Positions 36,859-45,002 of a DNA stretch of 64,000 nt are shown here, piece after piece (positions within the stretch are counted from its first letter, which is position 1; each line of letters opens with the position of its first letter). The stretch covers positions 1,761,501 to 1,825,500 of the forward strand of contig CP133187.1 in NCBI GenBank assembly GCA_030913685.1. Direction: 5' to 3'. The position numbers and the translations under genes are program-made. The notes beneath the pieces are model-generated. The model had not been told where the DNA came from. It made no database searches and worked only from the letters and a program-made list of their open reading frames with translations. The DNA is from Oscillospiraceae bacterium MB24-C1. Its GTDB lineage: Bacteria > Bacillota > Clostridia > Oscillospirales > Ruminococcaceae.

Positions 36859-36937
36859 AAGTGTCTTGAATTTTATGTTTAAGACACTTCAATCTATCAA
36901 AAAACGGCTTTAACACGCAAGTGTCAAAGCCGTTTTT
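36859..36937 (+). terminator. Two hairpins ending the glutaminase-symporter-racemase operon
   Basis: AAGTGTCTT/AAGACACTT (36859-36889), then a 17-bp stem with one mismatch around a GCAA tetraloop (36900-36937) followed by T. The second is a strong intrinsic terminator. Confidence 0.85.
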
Positions 36938-37118
36938 GGTTACACTCGGGCGGCCTCTGTCTTTCTGTATAGGTGTTTTACTAATTTGTATACCTTTTTC
37001 AGTCCATGCTGGAGCTATTTTTGGTAGTAAGCAAAACTTCTTCTATCTATAACTTCTACATTTCTTTGCTAATCTGGCTATCTTTCTATCACCCTTATTT
37101 TAAAACTTGATATAATAT

Positions 37119-37145
37119 AAAAGCCCGGCATATGCCGGGCTTTTT
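37119..37145. terminator. Bidirectional terminator
   Basis: AAAAGCCCGGCAT/ATGCCGGGCTTTT is a perfect palindrome with T-run on either strand; it can stop hgdB transcripts and leftovers from the left. Confidence 0.85.
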
Positions 37146-37154
37146 GACAAAACT

Positions 37155-37181
37155 AAGGCTCCGCATTTTATGCGGAGCCTT
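37155..37181. repeat. Hairpin repeat, copy 2 (hgdB-proximal terminator)
   Basis: 27 bases identical to 32825-32851. On the + strand it runs into TTTTT; on the minus strand it lies 18 bases past the hgdB stop and is the first hairpin of a tandem pair. Confidence 0.8.
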
Positions 37182-37198
37182 TTTAATAGGTTATAAAT

Positions 37199-38347
37199 TT
37201 AGCTATTCATCGAAAGAACATCGGCAAATGCCTGAATTGCGGTCTTGGCCTGGCCGAAATCGCGCATCTGCTGGTCAACACCCAGTTTGATGTGCGGTAC
37301 ACCAGCGTCGTCAAGTGCTTTCTTCAGCGAAGGATATTCCATCTCTTCGGGATCGCAGAACTGCTGCATGAACAGAACCAGACCCTGTGCACCGCTGTCC
37401 TTAACCATATTGGCGACGAACTCACCGCGGCGGTTGAGGTTAGACTGCGGATCGTAGAGCAGAATATCATAATCCTGAGCGGCGAACTGCTCGGCCAGTG
37501 CCATCATGGGGTCACCGGTCTCGGGCGCGTCGACGCGGATAGGACGGCTCTCGTGCGCAACGTCGTCCGCTGCGATCGCAATGTTATTTTCTTCAAAGGC
37601 AGCCAGCAGCTTGGGATTGTCGCAGATGATACCAGAAGTAACAACTTTGACACCCTTCCACTGACATACCGGCAACTTCTCAAGCTCGGCGTTGAGTTTT
37701 TCCAGCTTTTCAGTGTAGACATCTTTCAGCATAAACCACGAAGCTTTGAGCACGTTGCTGCGCTTGGTGGGGGTTATGACGTCACAGTGATCATTTGCCA
37801 GCTTGACAAACTTGCGGCGGGCGGCGCGGCTCTTGTTGTAAACCTTAATAGCATCCGAGAGAGCAGCGTCGGTGATTGGTGCGCCAGAAATCTTCTCAAG
37901 CTCGTTCTTAATGTTGGTGTACTGGCTAACGGTGAACTTCTTGCCATAGTCGGGCATACGGTTCTGCGGATGCGCCAGGAAGATGACCGGCATCTTATGG
38001 CCCATCGCAACGCGGATGTTCTGAGACATCGGGCGCAGCGTATCACAAATGGTAGGGGTGATCACACCGTCAAGCTTATCCATCGTACCGTCGAGCAGCA
38101 TCTCAAGGTCAAGCTGAGCAATCGTGCAATAGAAGGTTGCGCAATATTCCTTAGCCTTGGAGATAGTCTTATTGTTGCTGCCCCACATGCCAAAGGGAAC
38201 CATGCCAGCCGCATGGACCAGCTCTTCCGGAACGAAATAAGGCATCACGCCGATAACCTTTTTCCCCTCAGCCTTGTAGCTGTCAAGCTGCTTGCCAGGA
38301 TGGTAGGCAATCTCTTTAAATTCATTCAGCAAAGTTTCGATGCTCAT
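37199..38347 (-). CDS. hgdB: (R)-2-Hydroxyglutaryl-CoA dehydratase beta subunit
   Basis: 382 aa. Component D subunit holding part of a [4Fe-4S] site; key region GVMPYFVPEELVHAAGMVPFGMWG, then KEYCATFYCTIAQ with the cluster cysteines, TICDTLRPMSQN, and LFMQQFCDPEEMEYP at the C-terminal end. With HgdA it forms the dehydratase that turns 2-hydroxyglutaryl-CoA into glutaconyl-CoA. Last gene of the operon; its ATG overlaps the hgdA stop by one base, typical for subunits made 1:1. Confidence 0.96.
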   Translation of the reverse strand: MSIETLLNEFKEIAYHPGKQLDSYKAEGKKVIGVMPYFVPEELVHAAGMVPFGMWGSNNKTISKAKEYCATFYCTIAQLDLEMLLDGTMDKLDGVITPTICDTLRPMSQNIRVAMGHKMPVIFLAHPQNRMPDYGKKFTVSQYTNIKNELEKISGAPITDAALSDAIKVYNKSRAARRKFVKLANDHCDVITPTKRSNVLKASWFMLKDVYTEKLEKLNAELEKLPVCQWKGVKVVTSGIICDNPKLLAAFEENNIAIAADDVAHESRPIRVDAPETGDPMMALAEQFAAQDYDILLYDPQSNLNRRGEFVANMVKDSGAQGLVLFMQQFCDPEEMEYPSLKKALDDAGVPHIKLGVDQQMRDFGQAKTAIQAFADVLSMNS

Positions 38348-39618
38348 TATGCACGGCCCTCCTTGGCTCTCTTGGTCTCTTCAATTGCTTCTACGAGACC
38401 CTGAACACGCGTCTCATACTGGGCAGCATTGAAGTTTCTGGGGTCGGCCTGGTCGCCATCAAAGCCGACACAGGGAATACCCAGGTCCGCGGTGAAGCGG
38501 CGCTGCATCTCAGCCATATAACCGCTCCAAGGCTTACAGCTGCGGTTGTAGTGAACCAGCACGCCATCAACCTTGTTGTCACGGCAAATGCCTTCGCGCC
38601 AGTCAACGCCCTGCTCGATACATACCGAGTTGGGTGCCTTGCAGTAAGCACGGATCATCTCATCAAAGTTGCTATAGGTGAAGCCAAACGCCGGCGCATA
38701 AACAACGGCGGTGACGTTGAGGCCATGGGTCTTCAAGGGCTTAAACAGTGCCCTGAGGTCGGGCCAACAGGGAATACCCTCGAACATGATGCGGTGCTGC
38801 TCGGGGAAGGGCAGGGTAGACTCGCCGTTCTTGACGTTCTCCTCAAGCTCCTTGGCCAGCATTTCAAAGGCCTCGGCAGCCGCGGGCTTAACACGGGCAG
38901 TCACGACGTCGGCCATGTGGTTAAACAGGTCAAAGCCGCTTAAGGGCGAGGGCTTGTATTGACAGTAGTCACAAACCTTCAGCCACGCCTGTGCACAGCG
39001 GTTAGCATTGTTGCAAACCTCTTCAAACTTCTTTTCATCCCACTTACGACCCGAGATTTTCTCGAGCTGCTTGATGGCGTCCATAAACTGACCCTTGATG
39101 TATTCCACATAGCTGTCATCAACCGTCACATGGTTGTTGTAGGGGACGTCGATCATGATCAGCGGGATATCGTTCATGCGGCAGATGTTCTCATACCACT
39201 TGGTCATGCAGTTGCAAATGTTGTTGCAGCACAACACAAAGTCAGGCAACGGCATACGGCGAGACTCGTTGGTCGTCTCAACGCCGTTAGCATAAGCGAG
39301 GCTGATGCGTGCATATCCGCAGATATCGGCATCAAAGCCCATTTCTTCCGCAGCCTTGCACATGCGCTCGCCATCTTTCTGCGCAGCAATACCAGCAGCC
39401 TGATTCTCAGGATATACAATTTTCAGCCCGAGTGTCTCGGCAATTTCTGCCGGGAACTTGGAAGAAGACCAGCCGATGGGCTCTCCATTGGCCTTCGCCA
39501 CGCGTGCCGCCTCGTAAACATCGGTAACAACCTGACGCAGCGCCGCAGAAGCTGCGCTGACCTTCTTAGGAGGCTTAGCAGCAGCTGGAGCCGCAGCAGT
39601 GTTTACATTTTCAGCCAT
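38347..39618 (-). CDS. hgdA: (R)-2-Hydroxyglutaryl-CoA dehydratase alpha subunit
   Basis: 423 aa, nearer the Clostridium symbiosum subunit length than that of Acidaminococcus. Begins with an Ala/Pro/Lys-rich stretch (AAAPAAAKPPKK). Motifs: GWSSSKFPAEIAETLGL, PLPDFVLCCNNICNCMTKW with several cysteines near the cluster, IMIDVPYN, VDWREGICRDNKVDGVLVHYNRSC and GIPCVGFDGDQADPRNF. It pairs with HgdB and is activated by HgdC. Starts 85 bases after hgdC. Confidence 0.96.
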   Translation of the reverse strand: MAENVNTAAAPAAAKPPKKVSAASAALRQVVTDVYEAARVAKANGEPIGWSSSKFPAEIAETLGLKIVYPENQAAGIAAQKDGERMCKAAEEMGFDADICGYARISLAYANGVETTNESRRMPLPDFVLCCNNICNCMTKWYENICRMNDIPLIMIDVPYNNHVTVDDSYVEYIKGQFMDAIKQLEKISGRKWDEKKFEEVCNNANRCAQAWLKVCDYCQYKPSPLSGFDLFNHMADVVTARVKPAAAEAFEMLAKELEENVKNGESTLPFPEQHRIMFEGIPCWPDLRALFKPLKTHGLNVTAVVYAPAFGFTYSNFDEMIRAYCKAPNSVCIEQGVDWREGICRDNKVDGVLVHYNRSCKPWSGYMAEMQRRFTADLGIPCVGFDGDQADPRNFNAAQYETRVQGLVEAIEETKRAKEGRA

Positions 39619-39703
39619 AATCGTTCATTACCTCCAGTTCTTTCATAAACCAATTGCTATATTTCCAAACCGAAACAAAGTGATCTTTGGTCGGTGTAGT
39701 TGG

Positions 39704-40486
39704 TTATTTACTGCACTTTTGATAAGCAAATATTGCAGCACCCAGTGCGCCAACATACTGAGTGAGAGGAGAGGTATGGATGGTGTGCCCCAGCTCTTCT
39801 TGAAGAGCCTTGACAACACCCGCATTCTGAGCGACGCCACCGGTCATAACCACCATGTCACGAACGCCCACGCGGTGTGCCAAACCAACAACGCGGCTGG
39901 CTACTGAATGATGTATACCGTTTATAATATCGCATTTATCCGTGCTCTGCGCTAACTGAGAAATAACCTCAGATTCGGCAAAAACGGTACAGGTTGAGCT
40001 GATTGCCACTCGCTTTGTGGAGTGAGACCCCAGCATGGCAAGATCGCTGACCTTGACCTCGAGTACGCGAGCCATGACATCCAGAAAACGACCTGTGCCG
40101 GCAGCACATTTATCGTTCATCTGAAAATTGACCATCGCACCGTTCTCAATCTGCATCACCTTGACGTCCTGACCGCCAATATCTATAACGGTACGAACCT
40201 CAGGGAAAAGAAAATGCGCGCCCTTGGCATGGCACGAAAGCTCACTCATCTGCTGGTTCGCAAATGTAATCGAGTTACGGCCATAACCTGTAGCCAGAAT
40301 ATAATTCATATCCTCAATCTTGATACCGGTGGTCTCAACAATTTCCTTGACCACCCGCTCGGGGCCACTGGTTCCAGCGCCAACCGGAATCAACGCTTTT
40401 CCCATGATTTCCTTGCCATTCTTGAGGACAATACATTTCGATGCGGTAGAACCCACATCGATTCCCATTGTAATGATATCGCTCAT
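39704..40486 (-). CDS. hgdC: 2-Hydroxyglutaryl-CoA dehydratase activator (component A)
   Basis: 260 aa from ATG 40486 (AGGAGAG site), the same length as the Acidaminococcus fermentans protein. ASKHA ATPase: GIDVGSTASKC phosphate loop and VIDIGGQDVK. The two cysteines that hold the bridging [4Fe-4S] cluster of the dimer are C127 (NDKCAAGTGRF) and C166 (SSTCTVFAESE), at the very positions known for A. fermentans. It uses ATP to drive one electron into HgdAB. A 12-bp hairpin sits between gcdA and this gene and may lower its dose. Confidence 0.97.
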   Translation of the reverse strand: MSDIITMGIDVGSTASKCIVLKNGKEIMGKALIPVGAGTSGPERVVKEIVETTGIKIEDMNYILATGYGRNSITFANQQMSELSCHAKGAHFLFPEVRTVIDIGGQDVKVMQIENGAMVNFQMNDKCAAGTGRFLDVMARVLEVKVSDLAMLGSHSTKRVAISSTCTVFAESEVISQLAQSTDKCDIINGIHHSVASRVVGLAHRVGVRDMVVMTGGVAQNAGVVKALQEELGHTIHTSPLTQYVGALGAAIFAYQKCSK

Positions 40487-40503
40487 AATCCTATCTCTCC
40501 TGA

Positions 40504-40532
40504 GCCGCATTGCGCTGAATGCGCAATGCGGC
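40504..40532 (-). other. Strong intercistronic hairpin before hgdC
   Basis: Perfect 12-bp stem GCCGCATTGCGC with a 5-base loop inside the 61-base gcdA-hgdC gap, ending 17 bases before the hgdC start. No U-run follows, so it is not a full terminator; an mRNA-processing or stabilising element is likely. Confidence 0.75.
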
Positions 40533-40547
40533 ATCAATTAACTCATT

Positions 40548-42311
40548 TTACTTCTTAGTGAAGGTTTCAAAATCCCGCATGGTTCTGGGGGTCAGCATCT
40601 GATGGAAGGGGCAGACGGCCTTGGGATTCTGATAGTATGCGTTAGCAAACGCCTTGATATAAGGACGCAGCATATTCATATCGACAATTTTGTCAACAAA
40701 ACCATCCTTCTCGCAATAGAAGGGGCTGGATTTCTCAGCATATTCCTTGATAAGCTCGTTCATCTTCTCGATGATCGGGCCAATGTCCTTGCCGGCCTTG
40801 TGGTCCTTGACCAGTCTGCGCGAATACATAGCAGCAGCAGCAGTCTCACCATGCATGACGTAAATCTCGGTCGCAGCAGTGCCCAGCGAGAATACGTTGG
40901 TGTCGTTGCCCTGCGGGCCGCCCAGCACATAGTGCGCAGCAGCGGTACCCTTACGCAACGTAATCTCAAGCGAGGGCATATCGGATTTCTGAATCGAGTA
41001 GATCAGACCCTGGCCCAGGCCGAGCAGCTCAGCGCACTCTGCCTCGTCACCAACGTCGATGCCGGTGGTATCCTGAACCCAAACCAGCGGGATGCAGTCA
41101 CGCGCACAAAGAGTGACGAACTCGTTCATCTTGATCAGGCCCTGACGGTACAACTTACCACCAATGCCCATCGCGCCTTCGCCCTTGTACTCGGGATAGT
41201 TCGTCAACAGACCCTGTGCGTTTGCAATAACGCCGACCAGCAGGCCGTCCATCTTGGCAAGACCGGTGATCATTTCGGGGCCATAGCCCTTCTTGTACTC
41301 AAAAAACTCAGAGTTATCGAAGATACGAGCCAGCACCTCATAGGTGTTGTAGGTCTTCTTCTGGTTGGTGGGGACGATGGTATAAAGCTCACTGGCATCA
41401 AACTGGGGCTCACGGGGCTCATCAACACGGAAGTACTCCAGGTTGTAAGCGGGCGCATATTCCATATACTTCTTGATGGCTTCGAGCACGCCCTGCTCCT
41501 CAGCATAAACCTCACGGAAGAAACCAGTCTGGTTGTGGTGTACACCAACCGAACCGGGAGGTGCAATCTCAGGACCATTTTCGGTCGCATCAATCAGCGC
41601 CATTGCGCTCTCCTCATCAACATAACCCTTGGGGTTCATGCCGCCGAGGATGCCTGCACCACCAACCGCCATATTGGCATTTGCATGGGCGATCAGGATG
41701 GTCGGGCTGATGGAGTGATAACCACCGCCTGCAGGGTTGGTGCCATAGATCGCGACAAGAACTGGAATGCCCATCTGAGCCAGCTCGGCGTTACGATAGA
41801 AGGGGGTGCCGCCGCCACGGCGGTTGGGATAAACTTTCTCCTGCTCGTCGAGCTTAACACCAGAGCAGTTGAGCACATAGATCAGCGGAATACGCAGACG
41901 CTTCGCAGTGTCAGAAGCACGCAACAGGTTATCCGCCTGTCCGGGAATCCAAGCACCGGCCAGCTTCTTGTTGTCAGAGGCAACGATAACAGCCCATTTA
42001 CCGCCGATGCGGCCAAGGCCCTTGATGATAGCAGTGGAGCCGCCATCATTGTCCATCGGATTGTAAAGGGTGTTAAGGGGGCACCAGGTGCCCTGATCAA
42101 TCAGCGAATAAACACGCTGCATAGCGGTCATCTGACCGGCTTTGTTCAAGCTCTCGGTGGAACGGCCATTGTCGAGAACAGCTTCAACCTTCTCAGTCAT
42201 CGCTTGCTCTCTTGCCTTGATTTCCGCCTCGTTTTCGGGGTTGAGGTTGACCAGCGGCTTTCCTATCACCGGCATATTCTGAAAATAGCCGGGCATTGAG
42301 TAGTTGCTCAT
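40548..42311 (-). CDS. gcdA: Glutaconyl-CoA decarboxylase alpha subunit (carboxyltransferase)
   Basis: 587 aa from ATG 42311 (AAGGGAG upstream), exactly the A. fermentans GcdA length. Crotonase-type carboxyltransferase with N- and C-half domains: NRRGGGTPFYRNAELAQMG, GGAGILGGMNPKG, GSVGVHHNQTGFF, LARIFDNSEFFEYKKGYGPE, and QDTTGIDVGDEAE. It moves CO2 from glutaconyl-CoA to the biotin of GcdC, giving crotonyl-CoA; the membrane subunit then uses the decarboxylation to pump Na+. The pump subunit GcdB is not in the window. Confidence 0.96.
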   Translation of the reverse strand: MSNYSMPGYFQNMPVIGKPLVNLNPENEAEIKAREQAMTEKVEAVLDNGRSTESLNKAGQMTAMQRVYSLIDQGTWCPLNTLYNPMDNDGGSTAIIKGLGRIGGKWAVIVASDNKKLAGAWIPGQADNLLRASDTAKRLRIPLIYVLNCSGVKLDEQEKVYPNRRGGGTPFYRNAELAQMGIPVLVAIYGTNPAGGGYHSISPTILIAHANANMAVGGAGILGGMNPKGYVDEESAMALIDATENGPEIAPPGSVGVHHNQTGFFREVYAEEQGVLEAIKKYMEYAPAYNLEYFRVDEPREPQFDASELYTIVPTNQKKTYNTYEVLARIFDNSEFFEYKKGYGPEMITGLAKMDGLLVGVIANAQGLLTNYPEYKGEGAMGIGGKLYRQGLIKMNEFVTLCARDCIPLVWVQDTTGIDVGDEAECAELLGLGQGLIYSIQKSDMPSLEITLRKGTAAAHYVLGGPQGNDTNVFSLGTAATEIYVMHGETAAAAMYSRRLVKDHKAGKDIGPIIEKMNELIKEYAEKSSPFYCEKDGFVDKIVDMNMLRPYIKAFANAYYQNPKAVCPFHQMLTPRTMRDFETFTKK

Positions 42312-42333
42312 GGCTTTATCTCCCTTCTTATAC

Positions 42334-43128
42334 TTAGTCCTTGGGAACCTGGATAAACGCTTGACCCGGGTCAATTTCCTCACGAATCATACGGATAACC
42401 TCAGGGTCGGGTGCATCGAGTGCAACCGCGCGTGATACATCAATTTCAAATCCAGTATGCTCGATGACGTCCTCGGGGGAGGATGTGGGGTAGTAACCAG
42501 CAAGGTACATGCGCTTGGTCTTTTCATCAAACTTCATGATGCCGCGGTCGGTAACAACCATCTGCGGGCCACGGTTGGTGGGCAGACCCATCTTTGCGCG
42601 GCCGTCGGGGCCGTCAATGTAGCCAGGGCTGGTGATATAGTCAATTTTGTCCATAAAGCGGCGCTTCTCGTGCTGCATCATGATAACGGTATTAGCAAAG
42701 GTCGCGATACCGTTTGCACCACCCGAACCGGTGAAACGGGTCTTGGGGTGATGGTAGTCACCGATCGAGGTGGAGTTAACGTTGCCATAGGGGTCAATCT
42801 GCGCACCGCCGATAAAGGCAATGAGACGATCGTTGTCATGCAGCCACTCATTGGCCTCAAAGCCGATGAAACGAACGTTGGGCCACTGTACGGCGCAGTG
42901 CGCCATGAAGCGGTTGTCGCCAACCGAACGAGGAACCTCGATAGGGGAACAGTCCATGAGACCACTCTCGACGATGAGCTGGCAGCCCGGTGCGAACACG
43001 CGCTTTGCAAGGGATGCACCGATCAGCGGAAGACCGGTGCCTACGATAACGATCTGACCGTTCTCGATCACCTTAGCGATGGTAACGGCCTGCATTTCTT
43101 TATTTGTATAATTTGTGTAATCAGCCAT
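42334..43128 (-). CDS. gctB: Glutaconate CoA-transferase subunit B
   Basis: 264 aa from ATG 43128 (AAGGAGGG site). Class I CoA-transferase beta subunit: GTGLPLIGASLAKRVFAPG, the active-site glutamate in LIVESGLMD, FIGGAQIDPYGNVNSTSIG, FTGSGGANGIATFANTV. Together with GctA it activates 2-hydroxyglutarate with CoA from acetyl-CoA. Gap to gctA 14 bases, to gcdA 22 bases. Confidence 0.95.
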   Translation of the reverse strand: MADYTNYTNKEMQAVTIAKVIENGQIVIVGTGLPLIGASLAKRVFAPGCQLIVESGLMDCSPIEVPRSVGDNRFMAHCAVQWPNVRFIGFEANEWLHDNDRLIAFIGGAQIDPYGNVNSTSIGDYHHPKTRFTGSGGANGIATFANTVIMMQHEKRRFMDKIDYITSPGYIDGPDGRAKMGLPTNRGPQMVVTDRGIMKFDEKTKRMYLAGYYPTSSPEDVIEHTGFEIDVSRAVALDAPDPEVIRMIREEIDPGQAFIQVPKD

Positions 43129-43142
43129 TGTATGCACCCTCC

Positions 43143-44099
43143 TTACTTCTTTAACTCTTTGGTGGCGTAGCCATAGCCGGGAACATTGTACAAACCGACG
43201 AGGCGGGAAGCACCGACAAGATCCAGGTAATCCTCATGGGTCTTGGGGCCGTAAACATACTTGTCAACAAACGCCTTAAAGTCCTCTTCGGTCTTAGAGG
43301 CTTCGCCGTATTCCTTGAGCATGGGGTTGTCATAGTCGTAGTAGTTGTAGCACTGCGAGGGATGCGCACCGAATGGGGCATGTACAACAGCGGATACACA
43401 GAAGGGCGGGATGCTGTTCTTAGTCGGATCAAGACGGATCTGCTCATTGGAAACCAGTTCTTCACAGGTGACGATCACGTTCTTTGCGGCAACCGCAATG
43501 TCAACGTCGTGGAATTCGTCGCCCTCAATCGAACAGGTGCCATCGGGAGCGGCCTTCTGAACGTGGATGATGGCGGTGTCAAGCTTCGGCACCGGGAGCG
43601 CAACGACCTTCTCACCGGGGTTGAAGGGGTTGTCGATATAGACAAACTTGTCTTCGGGCAGCTTCGGAATGGTCTTGCGAACCTCCTTGCTGATGCCCCA
43701 CATATCGACGAGCGAAGAGCCCATCATCAGGCGCACAGGCAGGAAGGGCAGGCCCAGCGAAGCAGCGTGCAGCATCATCATAACGGCGTCCTGAGAGTAG
43801 TCCTCCATGATGAGCTTACCTTCTTCATAGGCTTTACGATAACGGCGCGAGACGTTGGTAACGCCCGAGTCGGCGGTGTAGCAGTTGATATAAGCCTTGA
43901 CGCGACCCTCGCCGATCATCATATCCCAGTCGCCGCCGGCCGGTCCAGCATAGACGATAAAATCGGTAAGACCCTGACGCAAAATCTCACGAGCTGCGGC
44001 ATAAGGCTTTCTGTTGGTGGTAAAGCCGCCAAAACAGATATTATCTCCACTATGCACGTACTTAGAAATTGCCTCGGACAAAGTTAATACTTTTTCCAT
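43143..44099 (-). CDS. gctA: Glutaconate CoA-transferase subunit A
   Basis: 318 aa. CoA-transferase alpha subunit: YVHSGDNICFGGFTTNRKPY glycine-rich CoA site, YAGPAGGDWDMMIGEGRV, PFLPVRLMMGSSLVD, AAPDGTCSIEGDEFHDVDIA and VHAPFGAHPSQCYNYYDYD. Forms a heterotetramer with GctB. Second recognisable gene of the operon, 97 bases after gcdC. Confidence 0.95.
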   Translation of the reverse strand: MEKVLTLSEAISKYVHSGDNICFGGFTTNRKPYAAAREILRQGLTDFIVYAGPAGGDWDMMIGEGRVKAYINCYTADSGVTNVSRRYRKAYEEGKLIMEDYSQDAVMMMLHAASLGLPFLPVRLMMGSSLVDMWGISKEVRKTIPKLPEDKFVYIDNPFNPGEKVVALPVPKLDTAIIHVQKAAPDGTCSIEGDEFHDVDIAVAAKNVIVTCEELVSNEQIRLDPTKNSIPPFCVSAVVHAPFGAHPSQCYNYYDYDNPMLKEYGEASKTEEDFKAFVDKYVYGPKTHEDYLDLVGASRLVGLYNVPGYGYATKELKK

Positions 44100-44196
44100 A
44101 GTAAAACCTCCACTTTTACGTTTGTGTGTATAATTAGTACGCTATCTGCATCCTTTCGCAATCGGGCGAACGGCAGATCCGATTACTACACTCTTA

Positions 44197-44661
44197 TCAG
44201 CCAATAACCACCAGCACATCGCCGGGGGAAACGGCCGCACCCTGAGCGACTCGTACTTCTTTGACAGTGCCGTCGCAGGGGGCAAAAATCTCGTTCTCCA
44301 TCTTCATAGCTTCAAGCACAACAACAACTTGACCATTCTTGACAACATCGCCGACATTGACCAACATCTTAAAGATTGTGCCACTCATGGGGGCGGTGAT
44401 GGATCCAGCACCAGCGGGTACGGGTGCAGCGGGTGCAGTAGGTGCAGCCGGTGCGGGCGCAGCGGGTGCAGTAGGTGCAGCCGGTGCGGGCGCAGCGGGC
44501 GCGGGAGCAGGAGCGGCAGGCGCGGGAGCAGGAGCCACAATCGGCGCACTAGTGGCAATCGCACCAGCGGCAATTTCTTCACGGGTCAGCGGGCGAAATA
44601 CGTCCGTTCTCTCAATCTCTACATCGTAGGTTCTTCCGTTGAGGGTAGCAGTATACTTCAT
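44197..44661 (-). CDS. gcdC: Glutaconyl-CoA decarboxylase biotin carrier subunit
   Basis: 154 aa from ATG 44661 (AAGGAG 7 bases upstream). Short N-terminal part (1-35), a flexible Ala/Pro/Thr linker (about 39-84), and a biotinyl domain with the attachment lysine K120 in EAMKMENEI. It shuttles the carboxyl group from GcdA to the membrane decarboxylase. The linker is encoded by exact 33-bp tandem repeats (44426-44491). First well-supported gene of the glutamate-fermentation operon. Elsewhere (A. fermentans) gcdC sits with the pump genes instead. Confidence 0.95.
   Translation of the reverse strand: MKYTATLNGRTYDVEIERTDVFRPLTREEIAAGAIATSAPIVAPAPAPAAPAPAPAAPAPAAPTAPAAPAPAAPTAPAAPVPAGAGSITAPMSGTIFKMLVNVGDVVKNGQVVVVLEAMKMENEIFAPCDGTVKEVRVAQGAAVSPGDVLVVIG
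44426..44491 (-). repeat. Exact 33-bp tandem duplication in gcdC linker
   Basis: 44426-44458 and 44459-44491 are identical, in frame, and encode 11-residue Ala/Pro/Thr units of the linker. Slippage here would change linker length without breaking the frame. Confidence 0.9.
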
Positions 44662-44828
44662 AACCATTCTCCTTACATCAAGTTTTTCAGATCTTCAAAA
44701 TCCAAATTTAAACCTATAGTGCCAAAGCGCAAAATATTTAAAACCACAAACGGCAATTTGCGCCAGACAAAATAAAACCCCCTTACGTAAGCTTTTTCAG
44801 CCCCTTAAAAGCTGGATGTTTTTCAGCA

Positions 44829-45002
44829 TTAAAGGCAACAGCTCATGTAAGCAGGCTCAAGGCGCGATGAAGGGGTACGTACCAGCATTCCACCGACAAG
44901 ACTGTCGATAAAACTCAAAAGTTCCTTCCCCCCTTCTGCCTGCCCGCCGTTACAAGCGGTATGCGCTGCAAAAGCAATGACGCACAAACATTCTACACCC
45001 AT
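44829..45002 (-). CDS. Possible small protein upstream of gcdC
   Basis: 57 aa from ATG 45002 with AGAGGA 4 bases before it and a TATACT box just upstream. Contains CLCVIAFAAHTACNGG, a LLSFIDSLVGGMLV hydrophobic stretch and a C-terminal SCCL. Codon choice looks like that of the neighbours. It lies on the operon strand 167 bases before gcdC. It could be a genuine small operon member or a leader peptide; no family recognised. Confidence 0.4.
   Translation of the reverse strand: MGVECLCVIAFAAHTACNGGQAEGGKELLSFIDSLVGGMLVRTPSSRLEPAYMSCCL

Larger units (their letters stand above)
36797..37198. other. Terminator-rich gap between convergent operons
   Basis: About 400 bases between the racemase gene (+) and hgdB (-). 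No gene seen. It holds four hairpins described separately (36859-36889, 36900-36937, 37119-37145, 37155-37181). Confidence 0.7.

Noticed and set aside
37292-38404. 370-codon + strand frame opposite hgdB/hgdA
   Set aside because: Shadow of the dehydratase genes; no domain, and it crosses the hgdA-hgdB junction.
40602-42299. Very long (565-codon) + strand frame opposite gcdA
   Set aside because: gcdA has full family motifs and length; the opposite frame arises from its codon bias and has no recognisable domain or ribosome site.
44339-44629. Alanine/glycine-rich + strand frames opposite gcdC
   Set aside because: Produced by the GC-rich linker repeats of gcdC.
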